From NCBI GenBank assembly GCA_021205635.1, contig JAJPXC010000002.1, positions 1 through 32,664 of the forward strand: a DNA stretch of 32,664 bases, written 5' to 3'. The translations under genes were made by a program, and so were the position numbers. Within the stretch, counting starts at the first letter, position 1. Each line of letters begins with the position of its first letter. The notes beneath the pieces are model-generated. The model ran no database searches. It was not told the origin of the DNA and saw only the letters and a program-made list of their open reading frames with translations. Positions 16,166 through 23,649 of the stretch are shown here, piece by piece. This stretch comes from Bacteroidales bacterium. GTDB lineage: Bacteria > Bacteroidota > Bacteroidia > Bacteroidales > Muribaculaceae.

Positions 16166-17451
16166 TGGCTGTAGAAGGCGAGGATGCGCTGGCGGAGGAT
16201 CAGCTCGTAGCGGGCTTGGATGCGCTGGAGCTGCGCCTTGAAGTAGTCGGTTTTGGCCTGCTCGTATTCGGTGGAGTTGGCTCGGCCAAGGTCGTATTTC
16301 TCGCTCATGGCCTCGAACGTGCGTCGCAAGGCGTCCTCGGTGGTCAACGATGTCTCGTATTTACTGCGTGCGCCAATAGCTTGATAATAGGCTTGTTGGA
16401 TGGCCTTGTGGAGATCGGAGCGTGTGGTTTCGAGTTGTAATTCGGCGTTTATGCGGTCGATTTTTGCGCGTTTCACCGAGTTGGAGGTTGACAGGCCGTC
16501 GAAGATCGGCACTGAGAGCGAGAAGCCCACGTATTTGTTGAAGTTGTCCTTCATTTGAGAGGAGAAAGAGGGGTTGGTCAAGCCGTTGACGGTGTAATAG
16601 CTCGATGACAGACCGGCGTTGAACGACAGTTTGGGTATATAGCCGGTCTCGGCCACCTTGATCTGGTCGTTGGCGGCATCGATGTCGGCTTGACCGGCCA
16701 ATACCTTGGAGTTGTGGTCGCAGGCGTAGGCGTAAACCTCATTGGCAGAGGGTATTAGCGTTTCCTCCTCGCCAAGGGGAGCCACGGCCATCTCCTGAAT
16801 GTCGGGGAGTTGCATCAGTTGGGCTAAGTCGACCATCGCCAGCGTGTACTCGTTGCGGGCGTCGGTGACAGATAGCTGGTCCTGAGCGAGTTGTGATGTA
16901 GCTTCGAGCACTTGGATCTCGGCGATGCGTCCTGCTTCGGCGAGCGCTTGCTGCCGCTCGAGGGTTGTTTGGGAAAGGTTAACCTGTTGAACAGCAGTTT
17001 GCAACACCTCGTCGCAGTATAGCACTTGCAGGTACTGGGCGATGATGTTGAGGGTGATGTCGTCCTTGGCCGACTCCAATTTGTAGAGCGCGGCCTTCAA
17101 GTTGGTACGGGCATATTTGGTTTTGCGCACATTAGCCAGGCCTTGAAACAGAGGCACTTGCGCACCCAAGTCCCACGAGAAGGACGAGGTGTTGCGGTTG
17201 GCGTAGGTGTTCTCCGAGGTGAGGCCGCGACCGAAGTTCCATCCTTGCGAGGCGCTAGCGGCAACCGAGGGCAGGAACCCGCTACGAGCCTCAGTGACAG
17301 AGAGTTCGGCTCCTTGGTAGTCGAGTTCGCGTGCTTTAACTGTAAGATTGTGATCGACAGCGTATTGGATGCACTGGTCAAGCGTCCAGTTCTCAGCCGA
17401 GGCTGATAGGGCAAGTGCGGAGGATAACAGGCTGAATATCAAACGATTCAT
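16162..17451 (-). CDS. TolC-family outer membrane efflux protein
   Basis: A 429-residue outer membrane channel subunit. A signal peptide (about 1-19, ending SASA) precedes ENWTLDQCIQYAVDHNLTV, the typical opening of the first outer-membrane efflux (OEP, PF02321) repeat. Two OEP repeats follow, with long helical segments (for example AKYARTNLKAALYKLESA and YEQAKTDYFKAQLQRIQARY) and beta-strand insertions. It forms the outer membrane exit duct of the tripartite pump encoded just upstream. Its ATG overlaps the adaptor stop by one base. The protein ends ILAFYSH, and the stop lies inside a repeat element, so the last few residues may have been changed by that insertion; the body is complete. Confidence 0.9.
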   Translation of the reverse strand: MNRLIFSLLSSALALSASAENWTLDQCIQYAVDHNLTVKARELDYQGAELSVTEARSGFLPSVAASASQGWNFGRGLTSENTYANRNTSSFSWDLGAQVPLFQGLANVRKTKYARTNLKAALYKLESAKDDITLNIIAQYLQVLYCDEVLQTAVQQVNLSQTTLERQQALAEAGRIAEIQVLEATSQLAQDQLSVTDARNEYTLAMVDLAQLMQLPDIQEMAVAPLGEEETLIPSANEVYAYACDHNSKVLAGQADIDAANDQIKVAETGYIPKLSFNAGLSSSYYTVNGLTNPSFSSQMKDNFNKYVGFSLSVPIFDGLSTSNSVKRAKIDRINAELQLETTRSDLHKAIQQAYYQAIGARSKYETSLTTEDALRRTFEAMSEKYDLGRANSTEYEQAKTDYFKAQLQRIQARYELILRQRILAFYSH

Positions 17452-18554
17452 TATTCTGCGATTTGTGCGCCGCGCAAGCGCGAAGCGGTGGTGAGGGTAG
17501 AATCTTTGAGCTGGATGTTAATGCCGTCGGAGATGCCGGTTTTGACGGCGGTGCGGTCGAAGCGCATGGGCTTGGCAAGCGAGTCGGCGAGCACGTAGAC
17601 GAAAGTCGAATCCCCTGCGAATTCAATCACGCTCTCGGGGATCGACAGGGCGTTCTCCACGCGTTCCAAGATGACGGTGGCGTTGGCCGAATAGCCTGAG
17701 CGCAAGTACATTCCATCAGCGGGGACTACTGCGGCTTTAACTTCGAATGTGTTGGTGCCGTTGTCCTCGGTGGCCTGCGGGGCGATCTTCTCTATGGTAG
17801 CGTTGAGCGTCTGTGAGTCCACGGCGCCCACCGAGATCTCCATGGGCATACCCTCGTGGAGCAATCCCACCTCGGTTTCGTCGATTTTGCCCTTGAAAAT
17901 CAGGTTGTTCATGTCGGCGATGGTGGCGATGGTCGTGCCGTCGTTCATCGTGTTGGCCTGAATCACCGAGGAACCTACCTTGATGGGTACGTCGAGCACC
18001 AAGCCGGTGATGGTGGCCCTGACTAACGTGTTGCTACTCTGGGCATTGGTGGCCGAAACGCCGTCGCGCACGATCGACAACGCGTCGATGGCTGATGCCA
18101 GTTCCTCTTGCGCCTTCTTGTAGGCCGATTCGTCTTGCTCAAGCTGGTCGCGTGACTCGTATTTCTTGTCGAAGAGCGACTTTGTGCGCTCGTAGGCCAA
18201 GCGCTTTTGCTCGAGGTCGACCTTGGCCACGGCCACGCGATTCTGGGCCGACGAGAGTTGCGACTCGTCGGGGATAACCTTGATTCGCGCTATGACGTCG
18301 CCCTCCTTGACCATGTCGCCGGCCTCGACATTGATCTCCGCGATGATGCCCGACACTTGGGGCTTGATTTCGATCTTGTCGCGCGGCTCGATGGCGCCCG
18401 TCAGCACCGTGGTGCGCTGGATGTCGGTCACAGTGGGCGACACGAGCTGATACTGCTCGGGCTTCGACTGCGAGGAGATGAACAGGTAGACGAATGTGCC
18501 CACAAACAGCAGGGCTATGCACGTCCACATCAGGATCCTAAAAAACTTTTTCAT
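17451..18554 (-). CDS. Periplasmic adaptor (HlyD/MacA-type membrane fusion protein)
   Basis: A 367-residue membrane fusion protein. An N-terminal membrane anchor (about 7-27) is followed by the split lipoyl (biotinyl-lipoyl-like) domain, with the first half PRDKIEIKPQVSGIIAEINV and the second half ATITGLVLDVPIKVGSSV. A coiled-coil hairpin lies between them (about 100-165), followed by a beta-barrel domain. It bridges the inner membrane permeases and the TolC duct in the periplasm, and is MacA-like in context and length. It lies 134 bp after the upstream permease, a gap filled by heptamer and purine-rich repeats, and runs directly into the TolC gene. Substrate of the pump is unknown. Confidence 0.9.
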   Translation of the reverse strand: MKKFFRILMWTCIALLFVGTFVYLFISSQSKPEQYQLVSPTVTDIQRTTVLTGAIEPRDKIEIKPQVSGIIAEINVEAGDMVKEGDVIARIKVIPDESQLSSAQNRVAVAKVDLEQKRLAYERTKSLFDKKYESRDQLEQDESAYKKAQEELASAIDALSIVRDGVSATNAQSSNTLVRATITGLVLDVPIKVGSSVIQANTMNDGTTIATIADMNNLIFKGKIDETEVGLLHEGMPMEISVGAVDSQTLNATIEKIAPQATEDNGTNTFEVKAAVVPADGMYLRSGYSANATVILERVENALSIPESVIEFAGDSTFVYVLADSLAKPMRFDRTAVKTGISDGINIQLKDSTLTTASRLRGAQIAE

Positions 18555-18564
18555 TATATATTGA

Positions 18565-18592
18565 GTTTTCAGTTTTCAGTTTTCAGTTTTCA
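18565..18592. repeat. Heptamer tandem array, GTTTTCA x4
   Basis: Four perfect heptamers lie directly before the adaptor start codon (minus strand reads TGAAAAC units). A second, degenerate array of the same heptamer is at 19941-19968, before another gene of the same pump operon. Confidence 0.9.
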
Positions 18593-18655
18593 GTTCTTTC
18601 CTCCTTTCTTCCTTTCCTTTAAAGGAGGAAAGGATTAAAGGAGTAAAGGAGGCAT
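18593..18655. repeat. Palindromic CCTTT/AAAGG repeat
   Basis: A pyrimidine half (units of CCTTTC) is followed by a purine half (units of AAAGGA), forming a large imperfect palindrome centred near 18619. The same arrangement of heptamer array plus CCTTT/AAAGG palindrome recurs at 19941-20040, and the purine half alone at 31399-31430. Confidence 0.75.
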
Positions 18656-18660
18656 TCTTT

Positions 18661-18686
18661 AGCCCCCGTTTCGGGGGTTGGGGGCC
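18661..18686 (-). repeat. GC-rich hairpin repeat, copy 1
   Basis: On the minus strand: GGCCCCCAA followed by the hairpin CCCCCGAAACGGGGG and CT. It starts 3 bp after the stop codon of the permease at 18689. Other copies are at 23623-23649 and 28914-28940, all in the same orientation relative to the gene they follow. Confidence 0.9.
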
Positions 18687-18688
18687 TC

Positions 18689-19936
18689 TTATTCCCTCAT
18701 TGCCTCGATGGGCTTGATTTTCATCGCTTTAATCGCGGGGACGGTACCGGCGGCGGTGCCGAGGATGATGAATGTCACGAGGATGCCAACAGCTTGGGAG
18801 AAAAGCAGTTGGTAGTGGGGGTGGGAGTCGGGGGAGTCCAAGGCCATTTGGGCGATGCCGAGCACGATCGCGGCGAAACAGATGCCCGCGACGCCCGCGA
18901 CAAGCGTCAGCAACACGCTCTCCGAGAGGATTTGGGCGATGATGTCGCCGGGCTTGGCCCCGATGGCGCGGCGGATGCCGATTTCGGGCGTGCGCTCCTT
19001 GACGATCACCCACATGATGTTGCCCACGCCGATCACACCCGCCATCAGCGAACCTACGCCCACGAACAGCGCAAGCATGGTGATGCCCAGAAACAGGTTG
19101 TCGAGCATCTCAAACTGTTCCGACACGTCGAATACGGTCAGCGCCTGCTTGTCGTCGGGGTGAAGCTGGTGATTGTTGCACAGCACTCGTCGGATGCGAC
19201 CTTCGACCTGCGAGGGACGTGTACCCGGCTTGGTGACGAACAGGATTGCATCCACCTGATGGCCAAGGTGATAGCCTTGGCGCAAGGTGGAGTTGGGGAT
19301 CACGACCGACTCGTCCAATTTGCCATTGATGTTGATCTCGGAGGTCTGATAAACCACCCCAACTACCTTGTAATAAATGCCGTTGACGGCCACAAACTTG
19401 CCTAAGGGAGACTCACCGGGAAAGAGATTGTCGGCGACGGTGCGGCCTATGACGGCCACTTTGCGCACCTGCGCGTCGTCGGTTGAGTTGATGAAGCGTC
19501 CCTCGACGATTCGCGGAAGCATCACCTTGGTGTAATCGGCGTCGACACCAGTCAATTGGGCGTTGTAGTAGCGCTTGCCGTAGGATGCCGTGCATCCGTA
19601 GCCGTTCATGGTGGTAAGCCCGTCAATCTCCGGGCATAGGCGGCGTATCTGGTCCACATCGTCGGTGGTCATGTCCCATGAGCGGCCCTTGTTGAAGCCC
19701 GCATAGGCCTTGGAGGTACGCTGGGTGAACGCGAAGCCCGAATTGGCGGCGAATCCGTCGAAATTGGCCATCATCGTGTCCTTCAAGCCCCCGGCGCCTC
19801 CCAGAAGCATGGCGAGCATGGCCGTGCCCCAGAAGATGCCGAACGCGGTCATCAGCGTCCTCGTCTTGTTCCTGGCGAGGGTCGCGACGATCTCCCGCCA
19901 GTTATCCGGATCATATATCGCTTTTAAAGCTTTCAA
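18689..19936 (-). CDS. MacB/FtsX-type ABC transporter permease (first of two in the pump)
   Basis: A 415-residue permease with the MacB topology: one membrane span near the N-terminus (about 28-48), a large periplasmic domain (MacB-PCD type), then three C-terminal spans (about 283-313, 335-365, 380-402). The FtsX signature [19 protein letters not shown] lies between C-terminal spans. The chosen start is a TTG (TTG AAA GCT TTA), because no ATG occurs before the first membrane span; it lies right next to the heptamer array at 19941-19968, which may have replaced the original start region. Together with its paralogue at 20076-21299 it may form a permease heterodimer driven by the ATPase at 21292-22029. 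Confidence 0.88.
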   Translation of the reverse strand: MKALKAIYDPDNWREIVATLARNKTRTLMTAFGIFWGTAMLAMLLGGAGGLKDTMMANFDGFAANSGFAFTQRTSKAYAGFNKGRSWDMTTDDVDQIRRLCPEIDGLTTMNGYGCTASYGKRYYNAQLTGVDADYTKVMLPRIVEGRFINSTDDAQVRKVAVIGRTVADNLFPGESPLGKFVAVNGIYYKVVGVVYQTSEININGKLDESVVIPNSTLRQGYHLGHQVDAILFVTKPGTRPSQVEGRIRRVLCNNHQLHPDDKQALTVFDVSEQFEMLDNLFLGITMLALFVGVGSLMAGVIGVGNIMWVIVKERTPEIGIRRAIGAKPGDIIAQILSESVLLTLVAGVAGICFAAIVLGIAQMALDSPDSHPHYQLLFSQAVGILVTFIILGTAAGTVPAIKAMKIKPIEAMRE

Positions 19937-19940
19937 TTTT

Positions 19941-20040
19941 TTTTCAGTTTTCAGCTTTCAGTTTTTAGTTCTTTTCTTTAGTCCTTTACTCCTTTCCTCC
20001 TTTACGCCCTAAGGGATTAAAGGATAAAAGGATTAAAGAG
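19941..20040. repeat. Degenerate TTTTCAG heptamers plus CCTTT/AAAGG palindrome
   Basis: Four heptamers (TTTTCAG, TTTTCAG, CTTTCAG, TTTTTAG) are followed by a pyrimidine run, a short loop and an AAAGGAT purine run. The order and content mirror 18565-18655, so this is a second copy of a composite repeat. Confidence 0.8.
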
Positions 20041-20045
20041 GGCTG

Positions 20046-20073
20046 CACTCACCACTCACCACTCACCACTCAC
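20046..20073. repeat. Heptamer tandem array, CACTCAC x4
   Basis: Four perfect copies of CACTCAC, the complement of the GTGAGTG unit at 1-56, lie 2 bp beyond the stop codon of the permease at 20076. Confidence 0.92.
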
Positions 20074-20075
20074 CA

Positions 20076-21299
20076 CTACTCGGTTCTCAGCGCCTCCACG
20101 GGTTTCACTTTCAGGGCTTTGAGGGCCGGGAAGAGTCCCGCGAGAGCGCCGGCGATGATTAACACTACCGTCACTTGGATGGCTATCGAGATGTCGATCG
20201 ACGGATCCTTGATCCACTCCTGCTCGGCGAACGCCACCGCAAGCCCCTGATTCACAATGATTCCCAGCACGATGCCGATGTAGCCAAACATGGTGGTGAT
20301 TACCACCGATTCCAGAATAATTTGCCTAAGGATTGCGCGCGGCTTGGCCCCGATGGCGCGGCGGATGCCGATCTCGTGAGTGCGCTCCTTGACCGAGACA
20401 AACATGATGTTGCTCACGCCCACGATGCCCGAAAGCATTGTGAACAGGCCGATTATCCACACTACCCACGAGAGGATAGACAGCCCCGACTGCGTCTGCA
20501 TATACTGGCGGATGCGATTCCAGATCCACACGCCCGACTGATCCTGAGGGTCGAATTGCTTGATCTGAGCCAACGTGGCTCGCACGTCGTCCTCCACGCG
20601 CTGTCCCTCCTCCTCGCTGTTGATGCCTTCGATCTCGATGTTGAGTTGCGACACCGAGCGCGAGTCGCTGTTGAGCATTCGCGCTGTTGAGAAGGGTATG
20701 TAAAAATTGGAGCGCCAGTCGGCGTCGTATACGCCCACTACGGTGAAACCCAGCGAGCCGGCGCTCACCTGCTGTCCCACGGCCTTCGCCGGGTCCTTGA
20801 ACAGCACCTCGGCGTTGTTCTTGTTCATTACCAGCACTTTGCGCTTCTGGGCGATGTCGCTTTGGTTGATGAAGCGGCCGTGAAGCAATTTGAGGTTGTC
20901 GGAGGTGAGAGCGTCGGGATATACACCTGTGAATGAGCCTGATACATAGTCGCTCGACGTGGAGATGTTCACCGTCGACGACAAGCTGACGGAGGCCGAG
21001 ACGTTGGCAACGCCCGGGGTGTGGGCCTCGGCCACCTTCTGTTGGTCGTCGTCGTAGAGGCGGATGCGTCGCCCCTCCTTGTAGCCTTGGTAGGCTTTTT
21101 CGGTGCGCCCGCCCCACACGGTGAGGTAGTTGCTGCCCGCGGCCATGCCCGACGAATTGAACGCGTTGACGATGCCCCCGGCCATGCCTAACAGCACTAT
21201 GAGCATGAAGATGCCCCAAGCCACGGCGACGCCTGTCAAGGCCGTACGCAACTTGTTGTGGCTCAGTGACTGTGATATTTCGCGAAACAGGTCAATCAT
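20076..21299 (-). CDS. MacB/FtsX-type ABC transporter permease (second of two)
   Basis: A 407-residue paralogue of the neighbouring permease with the same layout: an N-terminal span (about 22-45), a periplasmic domain of about 220 residues, and three C-terminal spans with the signature [19 protein letters not shown] between them. MacB-type permeases do not carry substrate across the inner membrane; they couple ATP hydrolysis to conformational change that pushes periplasmic substrate through TolC. The start ATG overlaps the last 8 bp of the ATPase gene. Two permease genes with one ATPase gene suggest a heteromeric pump, a common form in Bacteroidetes. Confidence 0.9.
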   Translation of the reverse strand: MIDLFREISQSLSHNKLRTALTGVAVAWGIFMLIVLLGMAGGIVNAFNSSGMAAGSNYLTVWGGRTEKAYQGYKEGRRIRLYDDDQQKVAEAHTPGVANVSASVSLSSTVNISTSSDYVSGSFTGVYPDALTSDNLKLLHGRFINQSDIAQKRKVLVMNKNNAEVLFKDPAKAVGQQVSAGSLGFTVVGVYDADWRSNFYIPFSTARMLNSDSRSVSQLNIEIEGINSEEEGQRVEDDVRATLAQIKQFDPQDQSGVWIWNRIRQYMQTQSGLSILSWVVWIIGLFTMLSGIVGVSNIMFVSVKERTHEIGIRRAIGAKPRAILRQIILESVVITTMFGYIGIVLGIIVNQGLAVAFAEQEWIKDPSIDISIAIQVTVVLIIAGALAGLFPALKALKVKPVEALRTE

Positions 21300-22029
21300 T
21301 CGAGAGAGAATTCACTGCCGCGGCAAACCGCGGGGCACCGTGGCTTGTTGACGATTCCCCCGAGCCTTCGATTACCCCGTCGGAGATTCGGATTATGCGG
21401 GAGGTGGAGGCGCCCACGCCGGGGTCGTGGGTTACGATAACGATGGTCATTCCTTGGTCGTTGAGCTGGCGCATAAGCGACATCACCTCGCGCGACGTCT
21501 GCGAATCGAGGGCGCCCGTAGGCTCGTCGGCCAGGATGAGCGAAGGCTGGGTGATGAGGGCGCGGGCGATGGCCACGCGCTGCTTCTGACCACCGGAGAG
21601 TTCGCTGGGAAGGTGGTGGGCGCGGTCGGCGAGACCCATCCGCTCGAGCTGCTCCATGGCCAGACGGTTGCGCTTGCGACGCGACACGCCTTGGTAAAAC
21701 AGCGGCAGCGCCACATTCTCCACGGCGTTCTTATAGTTAATAAGGTTGAACGACTGGAACACAAAGCCGATTTTTTGGTTTCTTAACCTCGCGGCCTCGT
21801 TTTCGCTCAGGTCGCGAATCAACGTGCCGTCCAATCGGTACTCGCCCGAGTCGTAATTGTCGAGTATGCCGAGGATGTTGAGCAGGGTGGATTTGCCTGA
21901 GCCAGAGGCACCCATGATGGCCACTAGCTCGCCCCGCGAGATGTCGAGGTTGATCCCCTTGAGCACGTGCAACGGCACGGCTCCCGGGTAGGTTTTGTTA
22001 ACGTCTTTAAGCTCGATTATCTTTTCCAT
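21292..22029 (-). CDS. MacB/LolD-type ABC transporter ATPase
   Basis: A 245-residue ATP-binding subunit. Walker A is GASGSGKST (40-48), the Q-loop lies in FVFQSFNLI, the ABC signature is [10 protein letters not shown], Walker B is [12 protein letters not shown] and the switch histidine is in VTHD. This sequence class belongs to the MacB/LolD/FtsE group, which energises FtsX-type permeases, and it is followed by two such permeases. The frame is open to 22068, but the family start [16 protein letters not shown] at 22029 is preferred. The C-terminus ([18 protein letters not shown]...) extends past the usual end of the domain. No promoter is obvious in the 70 bp upstream; a TATCTTTG on the minus strand at 22151-22158 is a possible distant one. 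Confidence 0.93.
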   Translation of the reverse strand: MEKIIELKDVNKTYPGAVPLHVLKGINLDISRGELVAIMGASGSGKSTLLNILGILDNYDSGEYRLDGTLIRDLSENEAARLRNQKIGFVFQSFNLINYKNAVENVALPLFYQGVSRRKRNRLAMEQLERMGLADRAHHLPSELSGGQKQRVAIARALITQPSLILADEPTGALDSQTSREVMSLMRQLNDQGMTIVIVTHDPGVGASTSRIIRISDGVIEGSGESSTSHGAPRFAAAVNSLSND

Positions 22030-22073
22030 TGTACTTATATGACGCAGATGGGTGTTAAAAAGTTGCATTTGGA

Positions 22074-22105
22074 TTTGGAAAATTCAACTTTACCCCTTAA
22101 CTTTG
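22074..22105 (+). promoter_or_regulatory. Promoter of an orphan plus-strand transcript
   Basis: TTTG at 22074-22077, a 20-bp spacer and TAACTTTG at 22098-22105 are a complete Bacteroidetes promoter pointing away from the pump operon into a region with no plus-strand gene. Confidence 0.75.
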
Positions 22106-22111
22106 CGTTGT

Positions 22112-22382
22112 AATATCACAGCGGGCAAGAGAGCCCGGAGCTCAATCGACCAAAGATAAACCACATCAAAGTAGATTGGGAAACTCATCAAAAAATTATG
22201 AAATGCCGAGACAAGCTTAGCCGCCCGATGGCGGGCCCCATCCCTAGCAATAGGGAGGCTTTTTAGCCCAGGCGGATTACAAAGGACGGCGAGCACTCAA
22301 ATCCTGTCATTCGGAGTTTCATCGCATCCTTTGGTGTGGCCCTTATATGAGGCGGTAACCTTTTTAGGTTCCCGCCTTTTTT
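22112..22382 (+). ncRNA. Candidate structured noncoding RNA, about 270 nt
   Basis: Bounded by the promoter at 22074-22105 and the terminator at 22350-22382, with no plausible plus-strand gene inside. Stems seen by eye include GGGC/GCCC near 22123-22136, CTCAATC/GATTGGG (about 22141-22180), CCGCC/GGCGG near 22222-22235, CCCTA-GCAA-TAGGG with a GNRA tetraloop (about 22243-22256), GGCT-TTTT-AGCC, and a long-range CAAAGGA/TCCTTTG pair. I checked for signatures of tmRNA (alanyl acceptor end), RNase P RNA (GAGGAAAGTCC) and SRP RNA and found none. It may be an already known Bacteroidetes RNA that I cannot name. Confidence 0.6.
22350..22382 (+). terminator. Intrinsic terminator of the orphan transcript
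   Basis: GGCGG-T-AACC, a TTTTTA loop, GGTT-C-CCGCC, then TTTTTT. The T-run lies only on the plus-strand side, so the direction is clear. Confidence 0.85.
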
Positions 22383-22385
22383 GTA

Positions 22386-22450
22386 TTAGCGGCTGCGCAG
22401 CGTGGGCCGTCCGACGTGCGGCTGCCCATCCTGGGCGAGGCATCCGCGTG
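22386..22450. repeat. GC-rich palindromic block at the 3' end of the NlpC-like gene
   Basis: Contains the palindrome GCTGCGCAGC, the hairpin GCCCATCCTGGGC, and the strings GGCCGTCC and GCATCCGCGTG that also occur in the coding element at 30443 and 31689. It ends 3 bp from the stop codon at 22454. The relation to that element is partial and rearranged. Confidence 0.5.
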
Positions 22451-22453
22451 GGC

Positions 22454-23551
22454 TTACTGGAAGATTATTTCTAGGATTTCTTGTGGAGTCTTGTCCTTTA
22501 GCCCGTCGGGATCGGGAAGGATGTCGGGCGACCAGGTGAAGTGGCCGTAGGTGGGCTGGGAGGCGAAGTCGAGGTAGACCGCGGGATCCTTCACCATCGT
22601 GTCGTAGCGCACGTGCCACTCGGGGAAGCGGGCCATGTAGCGGCGCGCCAGCTCGGCCGCCTCGCAATTGGGGTCGTCGCTCACTGCCGAGAGCTGCGGA
22701 CCCGAACCTTGGCCGTGGTTGACGGTCGAGTGGGCGATCAGCAGCGAGCCGTCGTCGCATCGCCCGATTACCATGTACACGTGCCCCGGCATCGACACGA
22801 TGTCGCCCGTCATCAGGTCCTGGTCCTTGGAGAATGTGCCAAGATGGTAGGTGTCGGCCAGCGTCTGGGCCATGATGCGGGATGACATCACGTAGGATTG
22901 TCCACCGGGCTGGTCGTGGAGCGTGTTGTAGACGGTCCAACCGACGAATCCCGAGCAGTCGGCCCCGCAGTAGTGGTACTCGTTGTAGCCCAAGAAGGGG
23001 TAGTAGGAGATGGTGGGGTCGGGGTTCTTGTACTCGTAGGAGGCGTCGTTGCTGTTGAAGAAGTCGATCCAGTCGGGCGGCACGCCGATGGTGGTTGAGT
23101 TGGCGTCGCCGCCGTTGTCCTGCCAGTTCCACGCCCCGCCGAACACATAGAGCGTTCGCCCCATGGGGGCGATGGCGGTCTTGAGGAGATTGGTGAGCGT
23201 CTTCTTGCCGGGAATGACGGCCGACGCGATGGAATCGCGTCGCGCCGTGGCCCTCCCCTCGACGAATCGCAGGTCGACAATGGTGTCGCCGCGGGTGGTT
23301 ACGGCGAAGCGGTGGCCCTCTTTCAGGCGGTTTTGGAGGGTGAAGTGGCCGTTGTCGGTGTCCATGTAGAAGTGGCGCTCGACGCTATCGGGCGCCAAGA
23401 AGCGGAATTGGAAATCGGCCTTGTCGATCGAGTCGTTGGCGCCGTAGTTGACGACGCCCAGATACAGCATGCTCTCCTGGGGCCGCTGAGGGCAGCGGCC
23501 GCTCCCAGGGAGGGCTGCCTCCAGCAATATAATCGGAATTAAGCGTTTCAT
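22454..23551 (-). CDS. NlpC/P60-like cysteine peptidase, exported
   Basis: A 365-residue protein with a papain-like NlpC/P60 core. YVFGGAWNWQ precedes the nucleophile Cys199 in CGADCSGFVGW; His257 is in SMPGHVYMVIGR and a third polar residue is His274 in AHSTVN. Family enzymes cut cell-wall stem peptides, so this is probably a peptidoglycan endopeptidase working outside the cytoplasm. An N-terminal domain of about 130 residues (beta-rich) has no family I recognise. The signal peptide is odd: MKRLIPIILL is followed by EAALPGSGRCPQRPQES, which is encoded by a palindromic repeat, so the hydrophobic core is short and the cleavage site unclear. The start is the only ATG giving a leader-like sequence, with a near-match -7 box (TATATTCG) just upstream. 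Confidence 0.75.
   Translation of the reverse strand: MKRLIPIILLEAALPGSGRCPQRPQESMLYLGVVNYGANDSIDKADFQFRFLAPDSVERHFYMDTDNGHFTLQNRLKEGHRFAVTTRGDTIVDLRFVEGRATARRDSIASAVIPGKKTLTNLLKTAIAPMGRTLYVFGGAWNWQDNGGDANSTTIGVPPDWIDFFNSNDASYEYKNPDPTISYYPFLGYNEYHYCGADCSGFVGWTVYNTLHDQPGGQSYVMSSRIMAQTLADTYHLGTFSKDQDLMTGDIVSMPGHVYMVIGRCDDGSLLIAHSTVNHGQGSGPQLSAVSDDPNCEAAELARRYMARFPEWHVRYDTMVKDPAVYLDFASQPTYGHFTWSPDILPDPDGLKDKTPQEILEIIFQ
23473..23515. repeat. Palindromic element inside the signal-peptide region of the NlpC-like gene
   Basis: A 43-bp near-palindrome: CTCCTGGG / CCCAGGGAG outer stem around GGCCGCT-GAGGGC-AGCGGCC. Its core and the following GGGCTG match 1424-1460. Here it is translated, in frame, as residues of about 12-26 of the peptidase. 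Confidence 0.7.
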
Positions 23552-23576
23552 GCCGCGAATATAATCATTATTTCGT

Positions 23577-23612
23577 AAAAAGCCCCGCCGGGCGAATGGC
23601 CAAGCGGGGCGT
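23577..23612 (-). terminator. Terminator after the amidase gene
   Basis: On the minus strand CCCCGC and GCGGGG pair around a 15-nt loop and are followed by CTTTTTAC, a standard intrinsic terminator, 37 bp beyond the amidase stop and before the NlpC-like start. Confidence 0.75.
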
Positions 23613-23622
23613 GGAGTCGGGA

Positions 23623-23649
23623 AGCCCCCGTTTCGGGGGTTTGGGGGCC
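23623..23649 (-). repeat. GC-rich hairpin repeat, copy 2
   Basis: On the minus strand GGCCCCCAAACCCCCG then AAACGGGGGCT, nearly identical to 18661-18686, beginning at the last base of the amidase stop codon. Confidence 0.9.

Noticed and set aside
22112..22382. tmRNA or RNase P RNA
   Set aside because: There is no tRNA-like acceptor end or tag frame, and no GAGGAAAGTCC-type signature.
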